Source: Bacteroidota bacterium (GTDB taxonomy: Bacteria; Bacteroidota; Ignavibacteria; SZUA-365). Taken from it: a stretch of DNA of 11,369 nt. Where the stretch lies: positions 1-11,369 of the forward strand of contig JAGTUZ010000298.1 in NCBI GenBank assembly GCA_018224415.1, in the 5' to 3' direction. Below the pieces are notes generated by a model. That model was not told the origin of the DNA, did no database searches, and saw only the letters and a program-made list of their open reading frames with translations. The position numbers were made by a program, and so were the translations under genes. Shown here in pieces: positions 1-6,711 of the stretch; position 1 is the first letter of the stretch; each line of letters begins with the position of its first letter.

Positions 1-355
1 CTTCATAGAAATAGGGCACGGTGTCGAACAGGCTGCAGAGCCCCGGGATCACCCCGATCTCGACCCACCGCCGTTCCTCCGTAAAGCGATAGCCTTCTGT
101 CACGGCACGTTCCACGCGGAAGAGCAGGCAGCTAAGTTCCGGTGGGACCTGCCAGCGCAGCACGAAGCGTCCGTCCCGGTTCCCGCTGACGCGAAGCTGC
201 ATGCTGTCGCCACGCGCATATCGCACATCCAAAGCCGGCGTCCGTACCGATACCGGAGTGTTCCCAATCACCGCGGCTTCGGCGTATATGGTTGATGTAA
301 AAAGCGACAACACGAAGATGATGCCGCGAGAGAAACCTGTATTGCCAGTTGACAT
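1..355 (-). CDS. Secreted protein of unknown function, N-terminal part (runs off left edge)
   Basis: The open frame starts at the ATG at 355..353 and stays open for 118 codons to the window edge, so the C-terminus is missing. An AAGGAG ribosome binding site sits about 4 nt upstream. Residues 1-27 look like a Sec signal peptide: a short N-region with Arg10, a hydrophobic stretch (GIIFVLSLF) and small residues before the mature part. From about residue 50 the protein is beta-strand-like, with LRWQVPPE and FRVERA segments that resemble the edge of a fibronectin type III-like repeat as found in front of T9SS sorting domains. Function cannot be assigned. Given two T9SS cargo genes and a T9SS remnant in the same window, this may be another surface protein, but its C-terminus is not visible. 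Confidence 0.72.
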   Translation of the reverse strand, partial: MSTGNTGFSRGIIFVLSLFTSTIYAEAAVIGNTPVSVRTPALDVRYARGDSMQLRVSGNRDGRFVLRWQVPPELSCLLFRVERAVTEGYRFTEERRWVEIGVIPGLCSLFDTVPYFYE

Positions 356-442
356 GATACTCCTTGCCATTTGTATAAAATGACGACCTCGATAATACAG
401 GGCAAGGGAAGAAATGATGACCGATTTGCGGCCACAGCACAA

Positions 443-468
443 CAACGGCTCCCCGAGGGGAGCCGTTG
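443..468 (-). terminator. Perfect 12-bp hairpin, probable terminator of the decayed upstream gene
   Basis: Bases 443-454 (CAACGGCTCCCC) pair perfectly with 457-468 across a two-base GA turn (in practice a 4-nt loop). On the minus strand it lies 77 nt beyond the stop codon of the T9SS remnant and about 90 nt before the next minus-strand gene, which is where a terminator of the ancestral gene would be expected. The following minus-strand sequence (TTGTGCTG) is only weakly T-rich, so termination efficiency is uncertain. No plus-strand gene precedes it. Confidence 0.5.
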
Positions 469-544
469 CTTGCTTAGGAAGACGAGCACGTCGTGGATGA
501 GGGGTGTGATCGGCAAGCGATCACTGGTCAGCGATCGACCAGAA

Positions 545-721
545 TCAGCGGGCGATCACGAGCATGCGGGAAACGACCTGCTCGCCTGCCTGCAGGCGGT
601 AGATATACGATCCGGGCTGAAGCGACAGGCCGTTGTCACCGAGACCGTCCCAGCGCTGTGTACAGCGGCCGGATCTTTGACGGATAGTGAGGCGGCGCGG
701 GAGGCGAATCGTCGAAGAAAT
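545..721 (-). pseudogene. C-terminal remnant of a T9SS-exported protein
   Basis: Read on the minus strand, the frame that ends with TGA at 547..545 encodes a typical FlgD-like/T9SS type A sorting-domain end: a WDGLGDNG turn, then LQPGSYIYRLQAGE, then a final strand ending RMLVIAR. This is the same kind of C-terminus as in the intact cargo proteins at 3253-4638 and 6830-8275. Upstream the frame goes only to about residue ISSTIRLPRR and meets an in-frame stop at 724..722, with no start codon, signal peptide or N-x-P-N-P motif in any neighbouring frame that I could join to it. I infer that the body of the gene was deleted. An internal deletion within the sorting domain is also possible, because the segment between TIRLPRR and WDG is shorter than usual. 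Confidence 0.65.
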
Positions 722-940
722 TCAATAACCCTCTTCGCTCGATACGTCTTTAGTTGAATCAGAACGTCTAGCTTCCTGCTCGCATATTCTAGACATACAT
801 TATAACCACAAGCATCACCGACCCGGTTCCCGCGGTGACCATTTTTTTCCGCGAGGACTTCCACGGATGCTTGCTTCATTCAAGAGCATGTTATACGTTG
901 TTTCCGCACACCATCATTCCATGGAAAGAACGGAGATTTC

Positions 941-1699
941 ATGAAGCACCTGCTCGCATCCCTGCTCGTCCCTTGCGTCATCCTTGCGCTGTTGATCGCC
1001 GCCTGCAGCGAGGACGATCCCACCGGTCCCAACGATCTCGGCGGCGAGACGAATCTGGAACTGACGCAGGTGGGACAGGAATTCCCGATTTCGATATCGG
1101 TACCCGGCACGCAGAGCATTCTGTCCGAACTGAAGGACAGCATCGTCATCACCGCCAACGATGGAGGCATCGTCACCATGCGTGGTATCGTGGGCTTCGA
1201 TTCGGCGTGGGTGCGCGGACTCGAGGCGGAACTGGGAATCTCCGCGCTTCCGATTCCCTCGAAGCGCGCCATCCTGGAAACCTACATGCAGCGTTTCGGC
1301 GCCGTGATCGATTCGACGGACAAGCAGGCCATGACCATGCGCGTGGATGCGAAACTGAAAGTGACCTCGGAAGGTATGCAGGAATTCGTCAGCAGCGGCG
1401 GTGATCTCTCGCGTCCCTTCACCATCGTGAAATACGACATGAATGTCGGCGACAGCTGGGAATTCACCGACGCGGACGGCGTGAAGATCACGCGGACGGT
1501 GGTGTCGAAATCAACGACGGATGATTACGAGGTGGGATTCTGGTACCTGAAGGTAATTAAGGTGGAAGAGACGCGCGAGGATCCCCTGATGGAGAAAATC
1601 ACCTACGTCACCAACCACAAGTTCGGTCTCGTGGGCGTGCACATGCTCACCAAGACCGGCAAGGAAATCAAGACTATCGTCTTCCCCCCAACACTCTGA
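941..1699 (+). CDS. Predicted lipoprotein of unknown function
   Basis: The product is 252 aa. Residues 1-22 form a lipoprotein signal peptide: Lys2, a hydrophobic core, and the lipobox LIAAC with the acylated cysteine at position 22. It is followed by the acidic flexible SEDDPTGP tether common in Bacteroidota lipoproteins. A GGAG box about 5 nt upstream of the ATG supports this start. The mature part (about 40-252) is soluble and probably beta-rich. It includes KYDMNVGDSWEF (165-176) and a C-terminal HKFGLVGVHML block (226-236), a layout I associate with uncharacterised periplasmic or surface lipoproteins of this group. It has no enzymatic motif that I recognise. The gene stands alone on the plus strand, convergent with the GPP34-like gene, with a shared hairpin 18 nt after the stop codon. 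Confidence 0.88.
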   Translation: MKHLLASLLVPCVILALLIAACSEDDPTGPNDLGGETNLELTQVGQEFPISISVPGTQSILSELKDSIVITANDGGIVTMRGIVGFDSAWVRGLEAELGISALPIPSKRAILETYMQRFGAVIDSTDKQAMTMRVDAKLKVTSEGMQEFVSSGGDLSRPFTIVKYDMNVGDSWEFTDADGVKITRTVVSKSTTDDYEVGFWYLKVIKVEETREDPLMEKITYVTNHKFGLVGVHMLTKTGKEIKTIVFPPTL

Positions 1700-1710
1700 C
1701 GGTCTGTATC

Positions 1711-1748
1711 GGAGACGCCGGCGCTTCGGCGCCGGCACCGTGATCTCC
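1711..1748. terminator. UUCG-loop hairpin between convergent genes (bidirectional terminator candidate)
   Basis: The core is a perfect 8-bp stem, GCCGGCGC (1717-1724) with GCGCCGGC (1729-1736), capped by a TTCG tetraloop. It can be extended by GGAGA (1711-1715) with TCTCC (1744-1748) across an asymmetric internal loop. It lies between the stop codon of the plus-strand lipoprotein (1699) and that of the minus-strand GPP34-like gene (1762), so it could end both transcripts. No T-run follows on either strand, so it may act as a 3' stability element as much as an intrinsic terminator. Confidence 0.6.
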
Positions 1749-1761
1749 GGTGCGAGCGGAA

Positions 1762-2439
1762 TCAGGATGACGAGGACGCGCTCGCGGCGCCGGCGGCGAC
1801 CACCGCCACCATGACGGCGGCGTTGATCTCCTCGACAACGGCGCTGACGGCCTTGCCGACCGCCTCCCCCTTGAGCATTTCCTTGACGCGTTTTTTCGCC
1901 TCGCGGCGCTCGCCCTTGGGCACGACCTCGTTGAGCAGTCCGCAGGCGAACACCAAGCTGATCAGCGCGACGTGCCTGTCGCTTGGCGCGATGCGTCCGC
2001 TGATGACATCGTACAACCGCTCGCGCACGAGTCGCTCGGGCTGGGGATCGCGCTCGGGAAAGCGCTGGTAGGGGATCACCCAGAGAAAGTGCTTCTCCTC
2101 ATGCCGCAGCACGCCTTTCTCCACGAGGGATTCACTGGTGCGGCGTTCGATCTTCTTGATCTTCCGCGCCAGGCGCGTTACCCAGTATTTCGCATCGCGT
2201 TCCTTCGGCGCCGTCGCGATCTGTTCGAGCGCCTCGTCGATCAGGGCGTCACCGGTCGGGACGCGGTCGGTCACCGCAAGCCGCTTCTCCCGCCACATCA
2301 GCTTTCCGCCCATGCTCAGTTCCAGCAGCAATCCGCCGGCGATACCGTACGGCAGGGCCGTACTGCCGGCCATGAGCTTCGATCCTTTCCGGTCGTGCGT
2401 CGCGATGAGCAGAAGCTGCTCGGCAAGGGTAAGTCTCAT
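1762..2439 (-). CDS. GPP34 (Golgi phosphoprotein 3)-family protein
   Basis: The product is 225 aa. The start at 2439 is chosen over the longer frame (to 2502) because a strong GGAGG ribosome binding site lies 7 nt upstream and the family begins right there with MRLTLAEQLLLIA. Family features seen are the N-terminal LTLAEQLLL helix, an ALPYGIAGGLLLEL segment (about 28-41), a V-x-D-R-V-P-TGDALIDEAL stretch and, later, LVRERLYDVISG followed by ALISLVFACGLLNEV. These match the all-helical GPP34 fold. Eukaryotic GOLPH3 binds phosphatidylinositol-4-phosphate at the Golgi; bacterial members are mostly uncharacterised and their ligand is unknown. No signal peptide, so cytosolic or membrane-peripheral. 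The tail (about 200-225) is Ala-rich and ends in four serines. The gene is separated by 198 bp from the upstream peroxidase gene, so it probably has its own promoter. Confidence 0.82.
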   Translation of the reverse strand: MRLTLAEQLLLIATHDRKGSKLMAGSTALPYGIAGGLLLELSMGGKLMWREKRLAVTDRVPTGDALIDEALEQIATAPKERDAKYWVTRLARKIKKIERRTSESLVEKGVLRHEEKHFLWVIPYQRFPERDPQPERLVRERLYDVISGRIAPSDRHVALISLVFACGLLNEVVPKGERREAKKRVKEMLKGEAVGKAVSAVVEEINAAVMVAVVAAGAASASSSS

Positions 2440-2637
2440 GGTCTTTCCTCCGGTCTGTGTGCGGATGGTTCGTATTGCGCCTTCATGCCTCCCTGTCTTC
2501 AAGCTACGCAGAAGTGGGCATTCTACCTATATACGTGAGCGTCGGCGGCTACACGCGAACGTCGGCGACAGTCCTTTACGGGTATCGAATGCCGGCCTCG
2601 ACCAGAATACGCTTGGTCCGGAAGGAGCCAATAAAAA

Positions 2638-3120
2638 TCAGCCGAGCAATTCCAGGATATCGGCTTCGATGCTCTCGGGCGCCGTCACGGGCGCGTAGCG
2701 GCGCACGGGATGTCCGTCGCGGTCGATGAGGAACTTGGTGAAATTCCATTTGATGCGTCCCCCTCCGATGCCTGACAGCTCCCGCTTGAGGTATCGGAAA
2801 ATCGGATGCGTATTTCCTCCGTTCACCTCGACCTTCGCAAACATCGGGAAGCTCACGCCGTAGTTCAGCAGGCACCCCTCGGCGATGCTCCGTTCGTCGC
2901 CGGGTTCCTGGTTGCCGAACTGGTTGCAGGGAAAGCCGAGAATGACCAGTCCCCGGTCGCGATACTTCCGGTACAGCTCTTCGAGTCCCTCATACTGCGG
3001 CGTGAAGCCGCATTTGCTCGCCGTGTTCACCACCAGCACGACCTTCCCGGCGTACTCGCGCATGTCCACTTCCTGTCCCTGCAGGCTGCTAGCCGCGTGC
3101 GTGTAAAACGTATTTGCCAT
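2638..3120 (-). CDS. Glutathione peroxidase family protein (thioredoxin-type, 2-Cys)
   Basis: The product is 160 aa, the normal length for bacterial and non-selenium GPx. It reduces hydrogen peroxide or lipid hydroperoxides. The catalytic tetrad is complete: Cys37 (NTASKCGFT), Gln71 (FGNQEPG), Trp125 and Asn126 (KWNFTKF). The second conserved motif, FPCNQFGNQE, is at 63-72. Cys83 (AEGCLLNYGV) occupies the resolving-cysteine position of thioredoxin-dependent enzymes such as yeast Gpx3, so thioredoxin rather than glutathione is the likely reductant; this is inference from family knowledge. The peroxidatic residue is cysteine (TGC), not selenocysteine. No signal peptide, so cytosolic. The start at 3120 matches the family N-terminus; its ribosome binding site (AGGTG) is weak. 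The upstream extension to 3231 would run through the cytochrome terminator and is rejected. Only 34 nt separate that hairpin from the start codon. Confidence 0.93.
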   Translation of the reverse strand: MANTFYTHAASSLQGQEVDMREYAGKVVLVVNTASKCGFTPQYEGLEELYRKYRDRGLVILGFPCNQFGNQEPGDERSIAEGCLLNYGVSFPMFAKVEVNGGNTHPIFRYLKRELSGIGGGRIKWNFTKFLIDRDGHPVRRYAPVTAPESIEADILELLG

Positions 3121-3154
3121 AACACCTGAATCTTGTGAGTTGCTGAGAAAACAA

Positions 3155-3186
3155 CGCCCGTCTTGGACTTGGTTCCAAGACGGGCG
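3155..3186 (-). terminator. Rho-independent terminator of the multiheme cytochrome gene
   Basis: A perfect stem, CGCCCGTCTTGGA (3155-3167 on the plus strand) with its complement at 3174-3186, closes a 6-nt loop. On the minus strand it is directly followed by TTGTTTTCTC, a good T-tract, and it lies about 65 nt beyond the cytochrome stop codon. This is the clearest intrinsic terminator in the window. It sits only 34 nt before the glutathione peroxidase start codon. Confidence 0.88.
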
Positions 3187-3252
3187 AACACTGTGCGAGC
3201 CGATGACAGTGGTCAGGCCGGAAAAATGCATCCGCTGCCACCCTCGTCACGG

Positions 3253-4638
3253 TCAGCGCATGACAATCATCTTGCGGGTCGCACGTTGCGTACCGGAAGC
3301 GAGTGTGTAATAATACAATCCATTCTGCAATCCAGCAGCATCGAAACGAATCGTGTGCCGACCGGCGTGGTAGCTCACGTCTTGCAGCGGACGCGCGACT
3401 TCCTGACCCAGTGAATTATACACCGTAAGCTGAACCGAGACGCCGCGATCGAGTTCGAAGCTTATCCGCGTATTCTCTACGACTGGATTCGGGACATTCT
3501 GCTCCAACGTGAAAACCGCGGGAGCAAGGCTGACGGGGAGGCTGTTTGGCGTTCGAGTGAACCCGAGTTTCGTCATTGTCGATTCGTCCAGAGGTTCACA
3601 GTAAAAGAGATGGGAGTTGTCTGTTGTGGATTTCAGATATTCCCATTTCGTCGGATCCGAGGTCACGACCGCCGGATCGCCGGTGTAGTGCGCATAATCC
3701 ATCACCAACGCGCGTTTCCAGTCAGCCGGAATCGGAACAACACCCGATGGACCGGCGATCTTCTTCGTCGACTCGTTCCATTTTGTCATGGAAATGAAAC
3801 CGGTGCTGTTGTATTCGTCGATCGCGGCGTTCGTCCCACCCATATTATGATGGCATTCCGCGCAGCCAATGGCTTCTTTCTTGATGATGTGAGAATGGTA
3901 CGACGAAATGATGTAGTTCGTCTTGCCGTCGTACGTATGCGTCATGAATCCACCGAGCCTCACCTTGCCGTCTTTCTTCACAAGCAGCCGGTAGTTCCGT
4001 AACTGATTGATCGCCCTGTTTTTGCCGGTGGCAAGCAGGCTTTCGAAGTGACAGCTCGAACACGTCAGAACCGCTTCAGCGTGGCACGCCGCACAGTCAA
4101 CCTTGTCGGCATGGACGGAGTGGGCGGAATTGGCGGGAACATTCGCATGGCAGGTGGAACATTCCTTCTTGATGGCTCCGGCTGCCTTGAGAGAGGGGTA
4201 GGCTACTCCATCATCACCGTGAATCTCTTCCTTCGAATGGCAGGCCACGCATCGCATTCCGGCTTTGGTGTGAACGTCAATGTCGGGATATGCGGTACGC
4301 TCGTATTTCTGCCTGTTATGGCAGCCAAGACATGTGTTGTCGGGAACCGATGATCCAGTCGCGAAGTCGTGACAATCCTTGCAACTGGGTGCATACGTGT
4401 CCGCATCGATAGGATCGCCATTGGGGTATGTTCCCGATGTCGAATGGCATTTCTGGCAGGTAAGCTGAGACATGGGGATTCCTGTGATCGTCTCCATGCC
4501 GCCATTATCCGCTCGATAGGCCGTATTCTTGCCTTCACGCGTGTAGTGAAGACTCGTTGCGATGTTCGATTGACCGAAAATGATCGCGGGGACCAGGAAG
4601 AAAAGCGCAAGAGGCAGAAAGTGTAATAGTCTTCTCAT
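3253..4638 (-). CDS. Octaheme c-type cytochrome with T9SS C-terminal sorting domain
   Basis: The product is 461 aa. Residues 1-22 are a Sec signal peptide (RR, then a long hydrophobic core, ending IIFGQ). There are eight CXXCH heme c sites, with histidines at 65, 90, 107, 134, 164, 186, 197 and 263, spaced as in cytochrome c3/c7-like and other multiheme proteins. Extra histidines (for example 31, 139, 173, 176, 234, 248, 250) could be distal ligands. Residues 375-461 form a T9SS type A sorting domain: LEQNVPNP, VYNSLGQEV, the AGRH turn, LYYYTL, and the end RKMIVMR. It should therefore gain hemes in the periplasm and then be exported through the outer membrane to the surface. Inferred role: extracellular electron transfer or surface redox chemistry; the partner is unknown. 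A GGAG box lies 8 nt before the ATG. It appears monocistronic, with its own promoter, leader and terminator. Confidence 0.93.
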   Translation of the reverse strand: MRRLLHFLPLALFFLVPAIIFGQSNIATSLHYTREGKNTAYRADNGGMETITGIPMSQLTCQKCHSTSGTYPNGDPIDADTYAPSCKDCHDFATGSSVPDNTCLGCHNRQKYERTAYPDIDVHTKAGMRCVACHSKEEIHGDDGVAYPSLKAAGAIKKECSTCHANVPANSAHSVHADKVDCAACHAEAVLTCSSCHFESLLATGKNRAINQLRNYRLLVKKDGKVRLGGFMTHTYDGKTNYIISSYHSHIIKKEAIGCAECHHNMGGTNAAIDEYNSTGFISMTKWNESTKKIAGPSGVVPIPADWKRALVMDYAHYTGDPAVVTSDPTKWEYLKSTTDNSHLFYCEPLDESTMTKLGFTRTPNSLPVSLAPAVFTLEQNVPNPVVENTRISFELDRGVSVQLTVYNSLGQEVARPLQDVSYHAGRHTIRFDAAGLQNGLYYYTLASGTQRATRKMIVMR

Positions 4639-4713
4639 TTGAGGTACTCCATGAATGAAAGGTGCTGACAGTAGCGAAGCAATTACTTGTCCGATGCCAG
4701 GATTGATGGATGG

Positions 4714-4782
4714 TGACGCTTGCTCTTACACCTTCTTTGCGTACCAGCCACGCTGGGGGAACCCATAAGAAGGGTAAGGTCA
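4714..4782 (-). promoter_or_regulatory. Structured 5' leader element upstream of the multiheme cytochrome
   Basis: On the minus strand the RNA can form a long composite stem. CTTAC-CCTTCTT (4778..4767) pairs with AAGAAGG-T-GTAAG (4737..4725), giving 12 base pairs with one bulged T. An outer 4-bp helix TGAC/GTCA (4782..4779 with 4717..4714) closes over an internal loop. Inside, CCAGC (4756..4752) pairs with GCTGG (4748..4744) over a 3-nt loop. No T-run follows, so it is not a terminator in either direction. It begins at about the predicted transcription start and lies 75 nt before the cytochrome start codon. I could not match it to a riboswitch class I know. Regulatory function is inference; a stabilising 5' structure is the simpler alternative. 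Confidence 0.45.
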
Positions 4783-4792
4783 TCTGGGTATA

Positions 4793-4821
4793 ATGATAGT
4801 AAATATTCGGACCTTAATCAA
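4793..4821 (-). promoter_or_regulatory. Sigma70-like promoter of the cytochrome gene (candidate)
   Basis: On the minus strand TTGATT (4821..4816) and TATCAT (4798..4793) are separated by exactly 17 bp. The -10 matches TATAAT at five of six positions and the -35 matches TTGACA at four of six. The predicted start near 4786 would give a leader of about 150 nt that begins at the structured element. Some Bacteroidota use different promoter boxes (TTTG and TAnnTTTG), and no such pair was noticed here. Confidence 0.45.
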
Positions 4822-4850
4822 CTAATCTTTCGCGGACAGCAAAACTCAAC

Positions 4851-4882
4851 CCGGAGGCCGTCGCATCGACGACGCCTTCCGG
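4851..4882 (-). terminator. Imperfect hairpin downstream of the acyl-CoA ligase gene
   Basis: CCGGAGGCCGTCG (4851-4863) pairs with CGACGCCTTCCGG (4870-4882) with two mismatches and a 6-nt loop. On the minus strand it is followed by GTTGAGTTTTGC, a modest T-tract. It lies about 100 nt beyond the ligase stop codon and just before the cytochrome promoter, a sensible place for a terminator that insulates the two genes. Confidence 0.4.
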
Positions 4883-4981
4883 CCTGGACCTTCTGTATGA
4901 TATATGTATAGATCTGGACTTCTGACAAATTTTATGTGCATGAGTCAGTCATGCGCATAACTATGGTAGAGCTGGATGCTT

Positions 4982-6634
4982 CTAGACGGTCTGGTGCAAG
5001 AACCGTTTGATCTTTTGTGTGGCGGTTTTCTCGAATGGCGCACGCTGTTCGATGACGGCGGTGAGCTGGGAAAAGCGGTTGACATTGGCATTGACATACG
5101 TGTGCAGTTCGTGGAGGATTTCCTCGACCCGCTGCTGCACGTACTGCATCGCCTCGTCCTTGAGATGCGCAAACTGCGCCTCGATTTCCTCGTAGTTGAG
5201 ATGCACCATGGCAACGAGGCGTCCCTTGCTTTCGGTCACCAGCGACTCGAGTACGTAGCGGTGCGTATTGATGACGGATTCGATTTCCTCGGGATAAATA
5301 TTCTCTCCGCTCGCGCCGACAATCATGTTCTTGAGCCGGCCCTTGATATAGAGATGTCCGTCGGCGTCGAAGGAGCCAAGGTCGCCGGTGCGGAACCAGC
5401 CGTCGTCGGTGAAGGCCTCGTGCGTCATCTCGGGTTCGTTGTAATACCCGCGCATCACGCTGTCGCTGCGCGCCTGGATCTCGCCCTCGCCGGTCAGGGG
5501 ATCGGCGTCAGCGATGCGCAGTTCGACCCCTTCCATCGCGGGACCCGTGCTCTGATATCGCACGACCTGGGGATTCGCGCCGGCCAGCATGGGTGAGGTC
5601 TCGGTCAGGCCGTAGCCGATCGCATACGGAAAATTCGCTTCGCGGAGGAAACGCTCCACCACCGGATCGAGCTTGGCGCCACCGATGCCGAAGAAATGCA
5701 GCCGTCCGCCGAAGGTCTTTTTCAGCTTTTTCCCCGCCAAGCGGTGAAGGAACTGCCGGCCTTTGGTTGTGCCGTATACCTTGCGCATCAAGACGTTTTT
5801 CGTGAGCTGCGGCAGCACGCGCATCTTGTAAATTTTCTCGATGACCAGCGGCACGCTGAGCATGAGAGTGGGACGCACTGCCTCGAGCGCCGGCAGCAGC
5901 ACGGCTGCGGTGGGCGGCTTCTCGACATACCGCACCGAGGCCCCCTGCATGATGGGGAGAATCAGCCCGAGCGTCTTCTCGTAGACATGCGACAGCGGGA
6001 GGATGGAGAGAAAGACATCCTCTGACGATATCGGCTGGATGGTCTGTACTTTCAGTGCGTTGAAGGCGATGTTGCGATGTGTGAGCATCACACCCTTGGA
6101 CTTGCCCGTCGTGCCTGAAGTATAGATAATCGCCGCAAGATCGTCTTCCTTCACGTCCGCCGAAGGGCAAGTGCCTGCCTTGTCTGTCCACAACGGACGT
6201 CCTTCTTCTTCACCTCCGAGCATGGAGAAATCCTCGAGCCGGATGCGAAGTCGCAGCGTGTCGAGCTTGATGCCTTTCACGTGCTCGCGCAACCGATCGG
6301 AAACGAACAGGGCGTCGCAGCCCGCATGCTTCAGGAATGTCTCGATTTCACGGGGATGGAAATCCGGCAGCAGCGGCACCACCACCGCGCCCATGCTTGT
6401 GATCGCGAAATAGGCGATGCCCCAGTTCGGCATGTTGCCGCTGAGGATGGCAACGCGGTCGCCCGGACGCACGCCGCGCGCGCGAAGCGCCGCCCTGAGG
6501 CGCGCTGCCTCTTCGCCGAATTCCGCGTAGGTCAGCGGTGTGCCGGAAACAAACGACAGCGCGGGACGCTGCGCGAAACGTCGGACGCTGTTTTCAAGAA
6601 TGGTGGCAAGCGTAAGAATATTGGAATCGGTCAT
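4982..6634 (-). CDS. Long-chain fatty acid--CoA ligase (AMP-forming, ANL superfamily)
   Basis: The product is 550 aa. It activates a fatty acid with ATP to an acyl-adenylate and transfers it to CoA, in the cytosol or at the inner membrane. Adenylation motifs in order: the phosphate loop YTSGTTGKSKG (171-181), LPLSHVYEK (212-220), the GYGLTETSP motif (340-348), WFRTGDLG with Asp418 (413-420), and the hinge KGRLKNMIVGASGENIYPEE (431-450). In the C-terminal domain, Lys541 in TATQKIKRF takes the place of the catalytic lysine of the usual TGKI motif. HVYEK and the GASGENIYPEEIE hinge are typical of long-chain (FadD/FAA1-like) rather than acetate enzymes. The chain is somewhat shorter than the roughly 600-aa long-chain enzymes. 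A GAGG box 6 nt upstream supports the start. It is probably transcribed separately from the cytochrome downstream. Confidence 0.92.
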   Translation of the reverse strand: MTDSNILTLATILENSVRRFAQRPALSFVSGTPLTYAEFGEEAARLRAALRARGVRPGDRVAILSGNMPNWGIAYFAITSMGAVVVPLLPDFHPREIETFLKHAGCDALFVSDRLREHVKGIKLDTLRLRIRLEDFSMLGGEEEGRPLWTDKAGTCPSADVKEDDLAAIIYTSGTTGKSKGVMLTHRNIAFNALKVQTIQPISSEDVFLSILPLSHVYEKTLGLILPIMQGASVRYVEKPPTAAVLLPALEAVRPTLMLSVPLVIEKIYKMRVLPQLTKNVLMRKVYGTTKGRQFLHRLAGKKLKKTFGGRLHFFGIGGAKLDPVVERFLREANFPYAIGYGLTETSPMLAGANPQVVRYQSTGPAMEGVELRIADADPLTGEGEIQARSDSVMRGYYNEPEMTHEAFTDDGWFRTGDLGSFDADGHLYIKGRLKNMIVGASGENIYPEEIESVINTHRYVLESLVTESKGRLVAMVHLNYEEIEAQFAHLKDEAMQYVQQRVEEILHELHTYVNANVNRFSQLTAVIEQRAPFEKTATQKIKRFLHQTV

Positions 6635-6711
6635 GGGTTTCCTCGTGATTGGAGGAGCAGGGGTCGATTGAATATGATGCCAGGGCGGGAATCGAGGATT
6701 CGGCTATTCAA

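Larger units (their letters stand above)
356..940. other. 585-bp region without an intact gene
   Basis: This gap between the divergent genes at 355 (minus) and 941 (plus) holds three things: the leader of the left gene, a strong palindromic hairpin (443-468), and a decayed T9SS sorting-domain coding fragment on the minus strand (545-721). From 722 to 940 I see no convincing coding sequence on either strand; frames there are short and stop-rich. The part just before 941 must carry the promoter of the plus-strand lipoprotein gene. An AT-rich patch around 783-808 and a TTATAC-like box near 891 are candidates, but neither has a well-spaced -35 box, so no promoter is called. Confidence 0.6.
4639..4981. 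other. 343-bp intergenic region: cytochrome promoter and leader, ligase 3' end
   Basis: No coding sequence is supported here. Read on the minus strand, it first holds an imperfect hairpin behind the acyl-CoA ligase gene (4851-4882). Next comes a sigma70-like promoter (4793-4821), then a stable stem-loop (4714-4782), and finally about 75 nt of unstructured-looking leader ending in the cytochrome ribosome binding site (GGAG, 4647-4650). The stretch 4883-4981, next to the ligase stop, shows nothing I can name. Confidence 0.6.

Noticed and set aside
2519..2572. Direct repeat CGTCGGCG in the spacer upstream of the GPP34-like gene
   Set aside because: Only two 8-bp copies in GC-rich sequence, which can arise by chance; no further structure was seen.
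1972..2698. Two overlapping plus-strand frames of about 187 codons
   Set aside because: Both are antisense to the GPP34-like gene and the following spacer, with compositions typical of shadow frames.
4714..4782. Known cyclic di-GMP (GEMM) riboswitch, suggested by an ACGCAAAG string on the minus strand
   Set aside because: The rest of the GEMM core, including the tetraloop hairpin and its receptor arm, is not present, so only an unnamed structured leader is reported.
4976..5596. 206-codon plus-strand frame
   Set aside because: It is antisense to the acyl-CoA ligase C-terminal domain, which carries the conserved catalytic motifs; no domain or ribosome binding site supports the plus-strand reading.
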